A stretch of 6,834 nucleotides of DNA from Rickettsia typhi (GTDB lineage Bacteria > Pseudomonadota > Alphaproteobacteria > Rickettsiales > Rickettsiaceae): the NCBI GenBank assembly GCA_945883665.1, contig CAMCXV010000054.1, positions 1 to 6,834 on the forward strand, given 5' to 3'. Both the position numbers and the translations under genes were made by a program. Of this stretch, positions 1 to 5,173 are shown piece after piece (the stretch's first letter is position 1; every line of letters starts with the position of its first letter). Below the pieces are notes generated by a model. It saw nothing but the letters and a program-made list of their open reading frames with translations. It was not told where the DNA came from and made no database searches.

Positions 1-41
1 CTGAAGAAATTGAAAAACTTATGACCTCTTTAAAAAGCTAG
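1..41 (+). CDS. Possible C-terminal end of an upstream gene (partial)
   Basis: The frame starting at base 3 reads EEIEKLMTSLKS and stops at TAG (39-41). It is charged and helix-like, as real protein tails often are, but 12 codons are too few to identify a family. The other two forward frames close sooner or begin with a stop. It may equally be chance. Confidence 0.25.
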   Translation, partial: EEIEKLMTSLKS

Positions 42-43
42 AA

Positions 44-180
44 TGTTGTCTACTAAATAGATTAGTAGAGTCTGTTGTCTACTATATATTAATTCTCGAT
101 TTAAAACGCAAGTTTTTTGAGTGGTTTTTAGTTATCTCCAAACTTATAATTTACTGAACAGTAGAAAACTACTATTCTAC
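44..180. repeat. Short direct and inverted repeats ahead of msrBA
   Basis: TGTTGTCTACTA occurs twice (44-55 and 73-84). The first copy's TCTACTA (49-55) faces TAGTAGA (63-69) as a perfect 7-bp inverted repeat with a 7-nt loop. Further on, AGTAG-AAAA-CTACT (160-173) and GTAGAA/TTCTAC (161-166/175-180) form overlapping alternative hairpins sharing the same GTAG/CTAC words. Recurrent TCTACT-type words in a leader could be a repressor operator or an mRNA structure; nothing identifies the ligand. Confidence 0.5.
145..150 (+). promoter_or_regulatory. Candidate -10 box upstream of msrBA
   Basis: TATAAT matches the sigma-70 -10 consensus exactly and lies 87 nt before the ATG. No good -35 lies 16-18 bp upstream: the best nearby word, TTGAGT at 117-122, is 22 bp away. 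In such AT-rich DNA a lone TATAAT is weak evidence. Confidence 0.3.
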
Positions 181-237
181 ATCTGATGATGACTGGCAAA
201 GCATTAGTCTTAAACACCACAATTTAAATCAAGTCTT

Positions 238-1092
238 ATGTTGAAAACAACCAGTTTAACCCAAGAAGTCAAAGAGATTGTGGTTAATAAAGGAACAGAA
301 TATTGTTATAGCGGAATCTATGATAATTTTGTAATTGATGGCACCTATTTGTGTCGGAATTGTGGATTAGCCCTTTTTAGCTCTAAGGATAAATTCCACT
401 CCGGTTCAGGCTGGCCTAGCTTTGATCGTGAGATCAAGAATAATATAAACAAAGTTACTGATCTTGATAATGTCAGAACAGAATTATTATGTAGTAGGTG
501 TAACGCGCATTTAGGCCACATCTTTTATGGAGAAGGACACACTGAAATTAATACTAGATATTGCATAAATTCTTTAGCTCTTGAGTTTGTTCCCTATGAG
601 AACGTGACCGATACTGAAGAAGCTATTTTAGCCGCAGGATGTTTTTGGGGAGTAGAACATTTATTTAAAAAGTTAAAAGGAGTGTTAAAAACTGAGGCAG
701 GATATACAGGAGGTTTTGTTAAAAATCCAAATTATGAATTAGTATGTAAGACCAGTACCGGCCACATAGAGGCAGTAAGGGTAATTTATGATCCAAGCAT
801 TATTGAGTATCCTAAAATTATTCAGTACTTTTTTGAAATTCATGATTTTACTCAAGTCAATGGTCAAGGTGGTGATATCGGAGAGCAATATTTAAGTAAA
901 ATATTCTATTTCAATAATGATCAATACGTGCAAGCAACAAACATGATAAATTTGCTTAAAAGTCAAGGTTATAGAGTAGCAACCTGCCTTGAGCCTGTTA
1001 AAACTTTTTGGACTGCTGAAGGCTATCATCAAGAATATTACGACAAAAGTGGCGGTGAACCATATTGCCATACTTGGAAAAAAATATTCTGA
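238..1092 (+). CDS. Bifunctional methionine sulfoxide reductase, MsrB-MsrA fusion
   Basis: This enzyme repairs oxidised methionine: the N-terminal MsrB half reduces methionine-R-sulfoxide and the C-terminal MsrA half methionine-S-sulfoxide, with electrons from thioredoxin. The 284 residues divide at about 125. MsrB shows zinc cysteines C39/C42 (CRNC) and C85/C88 (CSRC), the HSGSGWPSF motif (54-62), and RYCIN with catalytic C109. MsrA shows GCFWG (134-138, catalytic C135), EAGYTGG (153-159), GHIEAV (175-180), the HDFTQVNGQGGDIGEQY stretch (202-218), and AEGYHQEYY (260-268). C277 near the end is a candidate resolving cysteine. No signal peptide is seen, so it is probably cytosolic. The B-then-A order is the reverse of the common MsrA-MsrB fusions. 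An in-frame stop at 211-213 leaves ATG 238 as the first possible ATG start; no clear Shine-Dalgarno precedes it. It stands alone, next to IS debris, consistent with accessory cargo. Confidence 0.95.
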   Translation: MLKTTSLTQEVKEIVVNKGTEYCYSGIYDNFVIDGTYLCRNCGLALFSSKDKFHSGSGWPSFDREIKNNINKVTDLDNVRTELLCSRCNAHLGHIFYGEGHTEINTRYCINSLALEFVPYENVTDTEEAILAAGCFWGVEHLFKKLKGVLKTEAGYTGGFVKNPNYELVCKTSTGHIEAVRVIYDPSIIEYPKIIQYFFEIHDFTQVNGQGGDIGEQYLSKIFYFNNDQYVQATNMINLLKSQGYRVATCLEPVKTFWTAEGYHQEYYDKSGGEPYCHTWKKIF

Positions 1093-1140
1093 ATCAGTGT
1101 CAAGGTGATTTCTTATGACAAATTGTAGGTTTCTTTATAA

Positions 1141-1600
1141 TGGACTAAAAAATTTAGACAGAAAATATGGTAGTTTTGTTTCTCAATAAGATAGAATAAA
1201 TAATAAAATTAATGAGAAACAAATGGGTAAAAAACAAATTAGAAATTTTAGCGCTGAAGTAAAAACAAAAATAGTATTAGAGATGCTCAAGGAAGAATCA
1301 ACAATAGCACAGTTATCAACAAAGTACGAAGTGAGCGCCAAAACTATGCAGAATTGGAAAAAGCAATTTTTAAACAACGCCTCATTGATTTTTGAGCCAG
1401 CCAAAGCGGTAAGTGAATTCAAAGATCAAATTGATGACCTGAAAAATCAAAATGACGAACTAGCGAAAGCCCTAGGTAAAGCTAAAGTCGAGAGGGACTG
1501 GGCTGTGGGAAAGCTCGGCAGCTTGGATATATCAAATAAGAAAAGTCTGGTCGATTCCAAGCTGAAAACATTATCAAAGGCAAGGCAATGTGAATTATTA
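1141..1600 (+). mobile_element. 5' remnant of an IS3-family insertion sequence
   Basis: The segment begins near TGGACTAAAAAATTTAGACA (1141-1160), which has the TG start and internal dyad (CTAAA/TTTAG) expected of an IS3-type left end; I cannot confirm the exact terminus. It continues into a transposase start and is cut at about 1595, where a 103-bp repeat begins. The rest of the transposase, with its DDE catalytic core, and the right end are absent from the window, so this copy cannot move on its own. Confidence 0.6.
1176..1222 (+). promoter_or_regulatory. Inverted repeat abutting the transposase start codon
   Basis: TTGTTTCTCA (1176-1185) and TGAGAAACAA (1213-1222) are perfectly complementary across a 27-nt loop, and the right arm ends at the base before ATG 1223. 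In read-through transcripts this hairpin would bury the translation start, a known way for IS elements to limit transposase made from outside promoters. The role here is inferred. Confidence 0.5.
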
Positions 1601-1660
1601 CTTAAGTATTACGTATGTAATACTTACTGCTGCCATAACGGCTATAAAACAAAGATTTAA
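1223..1660 (+). pseudogene. IS3-family transposase, truncated (OrfA plus start of OrfB-like part)
   Basis: The N-terminus is a typical IS3 OrfA helix-turn-helix domain: FSAEVKTKIVLEMLKEE, then LSTKYEVSAKTMQNWKKQFL (residues about 31-50), followed by a coiled coil at about 65-98 of the type that multimerises the transposase. From about residue 100 the protein reads DISNKKSLVDSKLKTL, then SKARQCELL, which resembles the start of IS3 OrfB proteins (RQCELLG-x-x-RS). OrfA and OrfB thus appear fused in one frame rather than joined by the usual -1 frameshift. Similarity stops at CELL, exactly where the 103-bp repeat begins (1595). The last 20 or so codons (LKYYVCNTYC onward) are translated repeat. 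The DDE catalytic domain is missing, so this is a dead fragment. Confidence 0.85.
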
Positions 1661-1697
1661 CACTTTAATATTATACTGCGCATTACTTCTGTATTAC
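1595..1697 (+). repeat. Long direct repeat, copy 1
   Basis: This 103-bp stretch recurs at 3463-3569. The two differ by two substitutions (G/A in CTGCTGCC versus CTACTGCC; A/G in CATAACGG versus CATAGCGG) and a small patch, about 4 bp longer in copy 2, after CACTTTAA. It contains a perfect palindrome (1603-1626) and one iteron-like motif (1680-1697). On its left it interrupts the IS3 transposase; on its right lies a TnpB remnant. Confidence 0.93.
1603..1626. promoter_or_regulatory. Palindrome of the TAAGTATTAC family, site 1
   Basis: TAAGTATTAC (1603-1612) and GTAATACTTA (1617-1626) form perfect 10-bp arms around GTAT. The same site is at 3471-3494, and a near-identical one sits just upstream of parA (3794-3819). 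The symmetry suits binding by a dimeric protein, such as the RHH partner of ParA or a recombinase; the binder is unknown. Confidence 0.6.
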
Positions 1698-1733
1698 TGC
1701 TGTAACTTTAACAGTAGGAACATAGAAGGATAG

Positions 1734-2123
1734 GTAAAAACAGTAACGATAAAACGTAATAATGTTGGGCATTGGCATGTCATATTATCATGCGATTTAG
1801 GAGAATTATATAAGCCGAAGAAAGTTGTAGCAATGACGAGTAAAAGCGCAGGGTTTGATTTTGGTTTATCCTATTTTCTAACTAGCAGTGAAAATGAACA
1901 AATAAAGTCACTGGAATTTTTAAAACAATCTTTGGAACAATTAAAAGCCAAAAGCAAGCAATTATCAGCAAAGATTAAAGCTTCTAAAAATAGATACTAT
2001 AACCGCAGGGGTATCTACGACAGGACTAGACGGATTAACTCGAGAGCTAGATCTCGCTTTCCGTCGCTTGAATTCTTAGAACCCCATGTCTTTAGATATT
2101 GGGAGTATGTCAAACCAACTTGA
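1734..2123 (+). pseudogene. IS200/IS605-type TnpB remnant running into its right end
   Basis: The frame is open from 1734, after a TAG at 1731, well before the first ATG (1833). It encodes VTIKRNNVGHWHVILSC, then GFDFGLSYFLTSSENEQI and an FLKQSLEQLKAKSKQLSAKI helix ending SKNRYY. This matches the middle of TnpB proteins: a WYVS-like strand, the RuvC-I motif (GIDLG, here GFDFG with the aspartate kept), and the L-x-K-x-x-x-K-x-L helix. The N-terminal part and everything after about 2010 (RuvC-II, zinc finger, RuvC-III) are gone. The remaining codons (NRRGIYDR onward) are more GC-rich and appear to be the element's non-coding right end read as protein. This is an internal-deletion relic of an RNA-guided nuclease gene, not functional. 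Assignment rests on recognition of motifs. Confidence 0.75.
2013..2113 (+). other. Decayed IS200/IS605 right end with omega-RNA-like hairpin
   Basis: After the TnpB fragment ends, a GC-richer segment leads into CCCCATGTC (2082-2090), TTTA, GATATTGGG (2095-2103). This pairs as a 9-bp stem with one mismatch and one G-U. It resembles the conserved terminal hairpin of many TnpB elements (CCCCATGTCT-TTA-GACATGGGG type), which forms the 3' part of the guide RNA scaffold. A smaller dyad CGAGA-GCTAGA-TCTCG lies just upstream. TCAA at 2110-2113 could mark the old cleavage end. The arm mismatch suggests decay. Confidence 0.5.
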
Positions 2124-2126
2124 CCT

Positions 2127-2143
2127 TAGCAAACTCTTTGCTA
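2127..2143 (+). terminator. Tight hairpin, possible weak terminator
   Basis: TAGCAAA-CTC-TTTGCTA is a perfect 7-bp stem with a 3-nt loop, followed by GAAAAATTT rather than a clean T run. It sits between the TnpB relic and the fic promoter, where a terminator would insulate fic. The missing U tract makes this uncertain. Confidence 0.3.
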
Positions 2144-2166
2144 GAAAAATTTGGATGTAATTAGCC

Positions 2167-2195
2167 TTGATATTGCGGTAAATATTGACTAGAAT
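2167..2195 (+). promoter_or_regulatory. Sigma-70-type promoter for fic
   Basis: TTGATA (2167-2172, 5/6 to the -35 consensus) and TAGAAT (2190-2195, 5/6 to the -10) are separated by exactly 17 bp. Transcription would start near 2202, about 19 nt before the ATG at 2221. The fic cargo thus carries its own promoter, and an upstream in-frame TTG at 2185 lies inside the promoter and is unlikely to be the start. Confidence 0.65.
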
Positions 2196-2220
2196 TGTCG
2201 CTAATAATGCGGTGATTAAT

Positions 2221-3366
2221 ATGTGGATATACAAACATCAAAATTGGCCAAACTATACTTGGGATGCTGAGCGCTTAAGTCAAACACTCTCAGATATCCG
2301 CCATAGACAAGGTCGTTTACTTGGAAAAATGGAATCTATTGGTTTTGAATTAAGAAATGAAGCTACCCTAAATACTTTGACAAGCGACGTAATTAAATCT
2401 TCGGCAATTGAAGGAGAGATACTAGACCCCAAAGAAGTTCGCTCGTCTATTGCCCTGCGTTTAGGTATTAATATAGCAGGACTTGTTCCAACAAGTCGTA
2501 ATGTTGAAGGTATCGTTGAAATGATGCTCGATGCGACACAAAGATTTTCTAAACCACTAACAAAAGAACGTCTATTTGATTGGCATGCTGCTTTATTTCC
2601 AACAGGGCGAAGTGGTATGCATCCTATTATCGTCGGTAACTGGCGCACTATTCATACTGGTCCTATGCAAGTTATTTCCGGTCCGATAGGTCATGAGAAA
2701 ATTCATTTTGAAGCCCCAAGAGCCGATAAACTAAAAAAAGAAATGTCCAAGTTCTTAGACTGGTTTGAGAATCACAATGATATTGATCCTGTGCTGAAAG
2801 CTGGTATAGCACATTTTTGGTTCGTTACCATTCACCCTTTTGAAGACGGTAATGGTCGTATTGCAAGAGCAATTGCTGATATGGCACTTGCTAGAGCTGA
2901 TAAAGTAGCGGATCGTTTCTATAGCCTCTCTACTCAAATTGAACTTGAAAGAAAAGATTATTATAATCAGCTAGAAAAACAACAGCGTAGCACTCCAGAA
3001 ATTAGTGGTTGGCTTGAATGGTTTTTAAGTTGTCTTGGTAAAGCTTTATCTAGAGCAGATAAAACACTTAGTAACGTATTATTCAAAGCAGACTTATGGA
3101 AACAAATTGCTCATTATTCTATTAACAATAGAGAAAGGTTGATTATTAATCAAATGCTCGAGGATGGCTTTGAAGGATATATGAATACATCAAAATATGC
3201 TAGGCTAGCTAAATGTTCAAATGATACTGCGCTTAGAGATATTCAAAACTTAAAATCTCTAGGTATTTTTATTCAAAATTCTGCTGGTGGTCGGAGTACT
3301 AGTTATCGCTTGTCAGATTTAAATTTTAAATCAAATAACTACAAACACTTGCCTTTGAAATATTAA
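2221..3366 (+). CDS. Fic family protein (class II, DUF4172 type with C-terminal winged helix)
   Basis: Fic enzymes transfer AMP, or another phosphate-containing group, from a nucleotide to hydroxyl side chains of target proteins. The 381-residue protein starts at ATG 2221: MWIYKHQNWPNYTWD is the usual N-terminus of this subfamily, and GGTGA (2211-2215) precedes it by 5 nt. An N-terminal DUF4172-like region carries the inhibitory motif S60-x-x-x-E64-G65 (SSAIEG), which marks class II Fic proteins that block their own ATP site. The catalytic loop HPFEDGNGRIAR is complete at 205-216 (H205, N211, R213). Residues about 301-363 form a winged helix (TSKYARLAKCSNDTALRDIQNLKSLGI, then GGRSTSYRL), suggesting DNA binding or autoregulation. 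The family normally ends near SYRL; the last 17 residues appear to be read from the antisense of a neighbouring recombinase relic. The target is unknown. It is the only intact gene between the two long direct repeats. Its residues look intact and probably active. Confidence 0.93.
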   Translation: MWIYKHQNWPNYTWDAERLSQTLSDIRHRQGRLLGKMESIGFELRNEATLNTLTSDVIKSSAIEGEILDPKEVRSSIALRLGINIAGLVPTSRNVEGIVEMMLDATQRFSKPLTKERLFDWHAALFPTGRSGMHPIIVGNWRTIHTGPMQVISGPIGHEKIHFEAPRADKLKKEMSKFLDWFENHNDIDPVLKAGIAHFWFVTIHPFEDGNGRIARAIADMALARADKVADRFYSLSTQIELERKDYYNQLEKQQRSTPEISGWLEWFLSCLGKALSRADKTLSNVLFKADLWKQIAHYSINNRERLIINQMLEDGFEGYMNTSKYARLAKCSNDTALRDIQNLKSLGIFIQNSAGGRSTSYRLSDLNFKSNNYKHLPLKY

Positions 3367-3463
3367 ACTCTTTCACTAGGTCTATAATCAAAACACCGTT
3401 CTTACGTTTTTGTTTTAGCTCTACGATTTTGACTTCACCCAGTTTATATTTAGGATACTTTTT
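3326..3463 (-). pseudogene. C-terminal fragment resembling a serine recombinase/resolvase
   Basis: On the minus strand, from the edge of repeat copy 2, the frame reads KYPKYKLGEVKIVELKQKRK, then NGVLIIDLVKEFNISKASVC, then SYLI and TAA (3328-3326). The pattern G-x-x-I-x-D-L-x-K-E-F-N-I-S-K-A-S-V-x-x-Y-L resembles the C-terminal helix-turn-helix of resolvase/invertase-type recombinases (I-x-E-x-A-x-x-x-G-I-S-x-x-x-V-Y-R-Y-L). No catalytic domain remains: upstream the frame meets the repeat and a stop. The fragment converges with fic and overlaps its last 41 bp, so the fic tail is probably recruited sequence. The family call rests on about 46 residues; another HTH protein is possible. Confidence 0.5.
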
Positions 3464-3569
3464 TATTACTTAAGTATTACGTATGTAATACTTACTACTG
3501 CCATAGCGGCTATAAAACAAAGATTTAACACTTTAACAATTTTTATACTGCGCATTACTTCTGTATTAC
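3463..3569 (+). repeat. Long direct repeat, copy 2
   Basis: This 107-bp partner of the repeat at 1595-1697 lies in the same orientation, 1868 bp downstream. It contains the perfect palindrome at 3471-3494, a small dyad ATAGC-G-GCTAT that is broken by one base in copy 1, and the motif GCATTACTTCTGTATTAC at 3552-3569. On its left it truncates the recombinase-like fragment; on its right it merges into the iteron-like region before parA, suggesting this copy is the native one. Confidence 0.93.
3471..3494. promoter_or_regulatory. Palindrome of the TAAGTATTAC family, site 2
   Basis: TAAGTATTAC and GTAATACTTA flank GTAT, identical to the site at 1603-1626. It lies about 350 bp before parA. Confidence 0.6.
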
Positions 3570-3662
3570 ATACATGATACATTAACACGTTGTAACCCTA
3601 TTTGTTACAGTTGTATATTTTTATTTAAAGAGTAATGTCTATTGACAATCTGTATTACATTT

Positions 3663-3680
3663 GCATTACTAATGTATTCC
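3663..3680 (+). repeat. Iteron-like motif, one of four copies
   Basis: GCATTACTAATGTATTCC matches GCATTACTTCTGTATTAC, present at 1680-1697 and 3552-3569, in 15 of 18 positions. GTATTACTTATGTATTAT at 4987-5004 matches those copies in 15 of 18. A shared consensus is G-Y-ATTACT-NN-TGTATT-N-N. Directly repeated words of this length are typical binding sites for a plasmid initiator, but the spacing here is irregular. Confidence 0.45.
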
Positions 3681-3793
3681 CTTTGTGATAATGATGATAA
3701 AACAATATGAAAATATTTATCTTCTTTTGAAAGATTATTTTGATATTTAAAATTTATCTGCTATATATTACGTTAGCACTACTATTGTAATAT

Positions 3794-3819
3794 ATAAGTA
3801 ATACAGTAGTAATACTTAT
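3794..3819. promoter_or_regulatory. Palindrome upstream of parA, site 3 (candidate operator or parS)
   Basis: ATAAGTAATAC (3794-3804) and GTAATACTTAT (3809-3819) are 11-bp arms with one mismatch around AGTA. This is the same design as sites 1 and 2, also with a 4-bp spacer. It ends 7 bp before the TATAAT at 3827-3832, where a bound protein would block the parA promoter. Autorepression by the RHH partner of ParA is typical of this operon type and is the favoured reading. Confidence 0.55.
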
Positions 3820-3826
3820 GTAAACA

Positions 3827-3832
3827 TATAAT
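3827..3832 (+). promoter_or_regulatory. Candidate -10 box for the parA operon
   Basis: TATAAT is a perfect -10 match, 13 nt before the parA ATG, so the transcript would have almost no leader. No good -35 lies 17 bp upstream; that position is occupied by the palindrome. Confidence 0.4.
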
Positions 3833-3845
3833 TTTAGTAAACACT

Positions 3846-4619
3846 ATGACCTGTAAAATACTTGCTATAATAAATCAAAAGGGTGGGGTAGGGAAGTCTA
3901 CAATATCCGTAAATCTTGCTTATGGACTTCATTTAAAAAAGAAAAAAGTTCTTCTTATTGATTTAGATCCGCAATGTCATTCAAGTTGTATTTATTGTCC
4001 TGTTATACCTAGTGACAAAACTATTTCTGCAGCCTTCATAAATAAAAAACTTAATTTAAAAGATATAATGTCCCCCGCTATAGTTCAAACAGAAACCATT
4101 GATACGCTAAGTGTTATACCTTCTAATATAAAACTAGCAACCGTTATAGAACAAATTAGCGGTACACTTTATAGGGAAAAAATTTTAAAAAACCATATTG
4201 ACAAAATTTCAAATGAATTTGATTACATAATACTTGATTGCCCGCCAACTTTAGGAATATTAGCTATTAATGCAATATACTGTGCAACTTCAATAATCGT
4301 TCCTACCAGCTTTGGTAAATATTCATTAGATGGAATGGCTGATTTACTAGGAGCAATTAAAGAAATAAAGGAGGGGCAAAATTATCATTTCTTTGTCTTA
4401 AAAAATTTATTTGAACAAAGAAACACTCAAACAAATAAATATATACATGAACAATTAAAATCTCTAATCGAAAATACATTTACAACTACAATCAGAAAAA
4501 ATGAAGCTATTAATCAAGCTCAAATAACCAGCTTACCTATACAAGTATTTAACCCTTCTTCAAAAGGTGCTCAAGATTTTAATCTTCTCACAGAAGAGGT
4601 CATTCATTATGCTCAATAA
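3846..4619 (+). CDS. parA: ParA/Soj-type plasmid partition ATPase
   Basis: ParA ATPases bind nucleoid DNA in the ATP form and, with a centromere-binding partner, move plasmid copies apart before division. The 257-residue protein has the deviant Walker A motif QKGGVGKST (11-19, with signature K12 and K17), the Walker A' segment LLIDLDPQ (36-43), and Walker B YIILDCPP (127-134, D131). It starts directly with the ATPase fold and has no N-terminal DNA-binding extension, so it belongs to the short ParA group (type Ib/Soj-like), whose partners are usually small RHH proteins. The gene directly downstream overlaps it by 11 bp and is such a candidate. No clear Shine-Dalgarno precedes the ATG, in keeping with a nearly leaderless transcript. 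Several cysteines (44-51 region) are unusual but not in known motifs. Confidence 0.93.
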   Translation: MTCKILAIINQKGGVGKSTISVNLAYGLHLKKKKVLLIDLDPQCHSSCIYCPVIPSDKTISAAFINKKLNLKDIMSPAIVQTETIDTLSVIPSNIKLATVIEQISGTLYREKILKNHIDKISNEFDYIILDCPPTLGILAINAIYCATSIIVPTSFGKYSLDGMADLLGAIKEIKEGQNYHFFVLKNLFEQRNTQTNKYIHEQLKSLIENTFTTTIRKNEAINQAQITSLPIQVFNPSSKGAQDFNLLTEEVIHYAQ

Positions 4620-4926
4620 AAAATTAGAATCTATATCAGAATCAAAACTTTCTAAAGCCTTAACACAAATAACAGAAGGGAAAACTATCGAGAAAACTGG
4701 ATTTTTAAAATCATCTAACAAATCATCTTTATTTAAAACCAAATCATTTAGATTAAGAGAAGCTGATTTTATAAATTTATCAAATATTGCATCAAAAATA
4801 AATAATAATGATACTAGAATGAGTTATTCAGATTCTCAAGTAATAAGGGGTATAATCAATTATATTTCAGATAATTTGGATAGTAATATTAAAAAGATTA
4901 TGCCTTACATAAAAGGATCGTCATAG
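4609..4926 (+). CDS. Small RHH-like protein, probable ParA partner (centromere binding)
   Basis: The start is ATG 4609, inside the last codons of parA, with GAGG (4596-4599) 9 nt upstream; an in-frame ATG further up (4567) lacks this and would lengthen the overlap. The 105-residue product has a basic, serine/lysine-rich N-terminal half (1-45) and then [20 protein letters not shown] (46-65) with [19 protein letters not shown] (72-90). That is a strand-helix-helix pattern resembling RHH DNA-binding folds, in which FRL would be the DNA-reading strand. A flexible basic arm plus an RHH core is the plan of ParG/Omega-type partition partners. Translational coupling to parA supports the role. I do not recognise a named family, so the function is inferred from context and fold pattern. 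Confidence 0.7.
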   Translation: MLNKKLESISESKLSKALTQITEGKTIEKTGFLKSSNKSSLFKTKSFRLREADFINLSNIASKINNNDTRMSYSDSQVIRGIINYISDNLDSNIKKIMPYIKGSS

Positions 4927-4986
4927 ATATTATATTTAATTATTTGCTGTAAAGACTTTAAAAATAAGAAGTTATTGCTTAGTCAT

Positions 4987-5019
4987 GTATTACTTATGTA
5001 TTATATCAGTAATACTGAT
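4987..5019. repeat. Iteron-like copy adjoining a perfect palindrome
   Basis: GTATTACTTATGTATTAT (4987-5004) is the fourth copy of the iteron-like word, and internally repeats TGTATTA/ATGTATTA. It is followed at once by ATCAGTA (5005-5011) and TACTGAT (5013-5019) around a single A. The arrangement places a direct-repeat site and a dyad side by side about 230 bp before the copG-like gene. Confidence 0.45.
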
Positions 5020-5141
5020 TATTTAACTTTTAATATCATTGTAAGACCGTTTCTATATTTTAATAATACAAAGTTTTAATTGCATATTATTTCAATGAGA
5101 CAAAAATAATACGGTAATTAGAAAAAAATATTACTTTTTTC

Positions 5142-5170
5142 TTGTAAAATAATACATTATTGATTATAGA
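5142..5170 (+). promoter_or_regulatory. Candidate promoter for the copG-like gene (and possibly rep)
   Basis: TTGTAA (5142-5147, 4/6) and TATAGA (5165-5170, 4/6) are 17 bp apart. Transcription would start near 5177, inside the dyad cluster at 5174-5210, a natural place for repression. An alternative is the perfect TATAAT at 5221-5226, which lacks a -35. Confidence 0.35.
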
Positions 5171-5173
5171 TAC

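Larger units (their letters stand above)
3570..3845. other. Non-coding, repeat-rich region before parA (candidate origin or centromere)
   Basis: With repeat copy 2 this makes about 380 bp without a convincing gene. It holds TGTAAC/GTTACA arms (3591-3596/3604-3609), a perfect TTGACA (3642-3647) without a good -10 at the right distance, an iteron-like motif (3663-3680) and the parA-proximal palindrome (3794-3819). GTATTAC/GTAATAC words recur throughout. A 19-codon frame (3691-3750) exists but has no support. Recurrent short motifs in AT-rich DNA next to parA fit a plasmid centromere or origin; which one cannot be decided from sequence. Confidence 0.5.

Noticed and set aside
1183..1422. 79-codon minus-strand open frame opposite the IS3 transposase
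   Set aside because: It is antisense to a recognisable OrfA, its hydrophobic content mirrors lysine-rich codons on the other strand, and it has no ribosome site.
2086..2160. 24-codon open frame starting at ATG 2086
   Set aside because: Its start lies inside the IS605 right-end hairpin, and no protein family is recognisable.
2185..2220. Upstream TTG start for fic, adding 12 residues
   Set aside because: The TTG lies between the -35 and -10 of the fic promoter, and the family's N-terminus matches from ATG 2221.
2280..2648. 122-codon minus-strand open frame inside fic
   Set aside because: It is a shadow of the well-conserved Fic frame, with no independent protein features.
2755..2937. 60-codon minus-strand open frame inside fic
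   Set aside because: It lies opposite the Fic catalytic motif, whose codons fully explain the sequence.
3642..3670. Promoter with perfect -35 TTGACA
   Set aside because: The hexamer 17 bp downstream (ATTACT) matches the -10 consensus at only three positions, and no nearby gene would be served.
3691..3750. 19-codon open frame in the region before parA
   Set aside because: Too short, no ribosome site, and expected by chance in AT-rich DNA.
4567..4608. Upstream ATG for the RHH gene after parA, adding 14 residues
   Set aside because: ATG 4609 has a GAGG at good distance and gives the usual short overlap with parA.
4560..4742. 60-codon minus-strand open frame across the parA/RHH junction
   Set aside because: It is antisense to two better-supported, translationally coupled genes.
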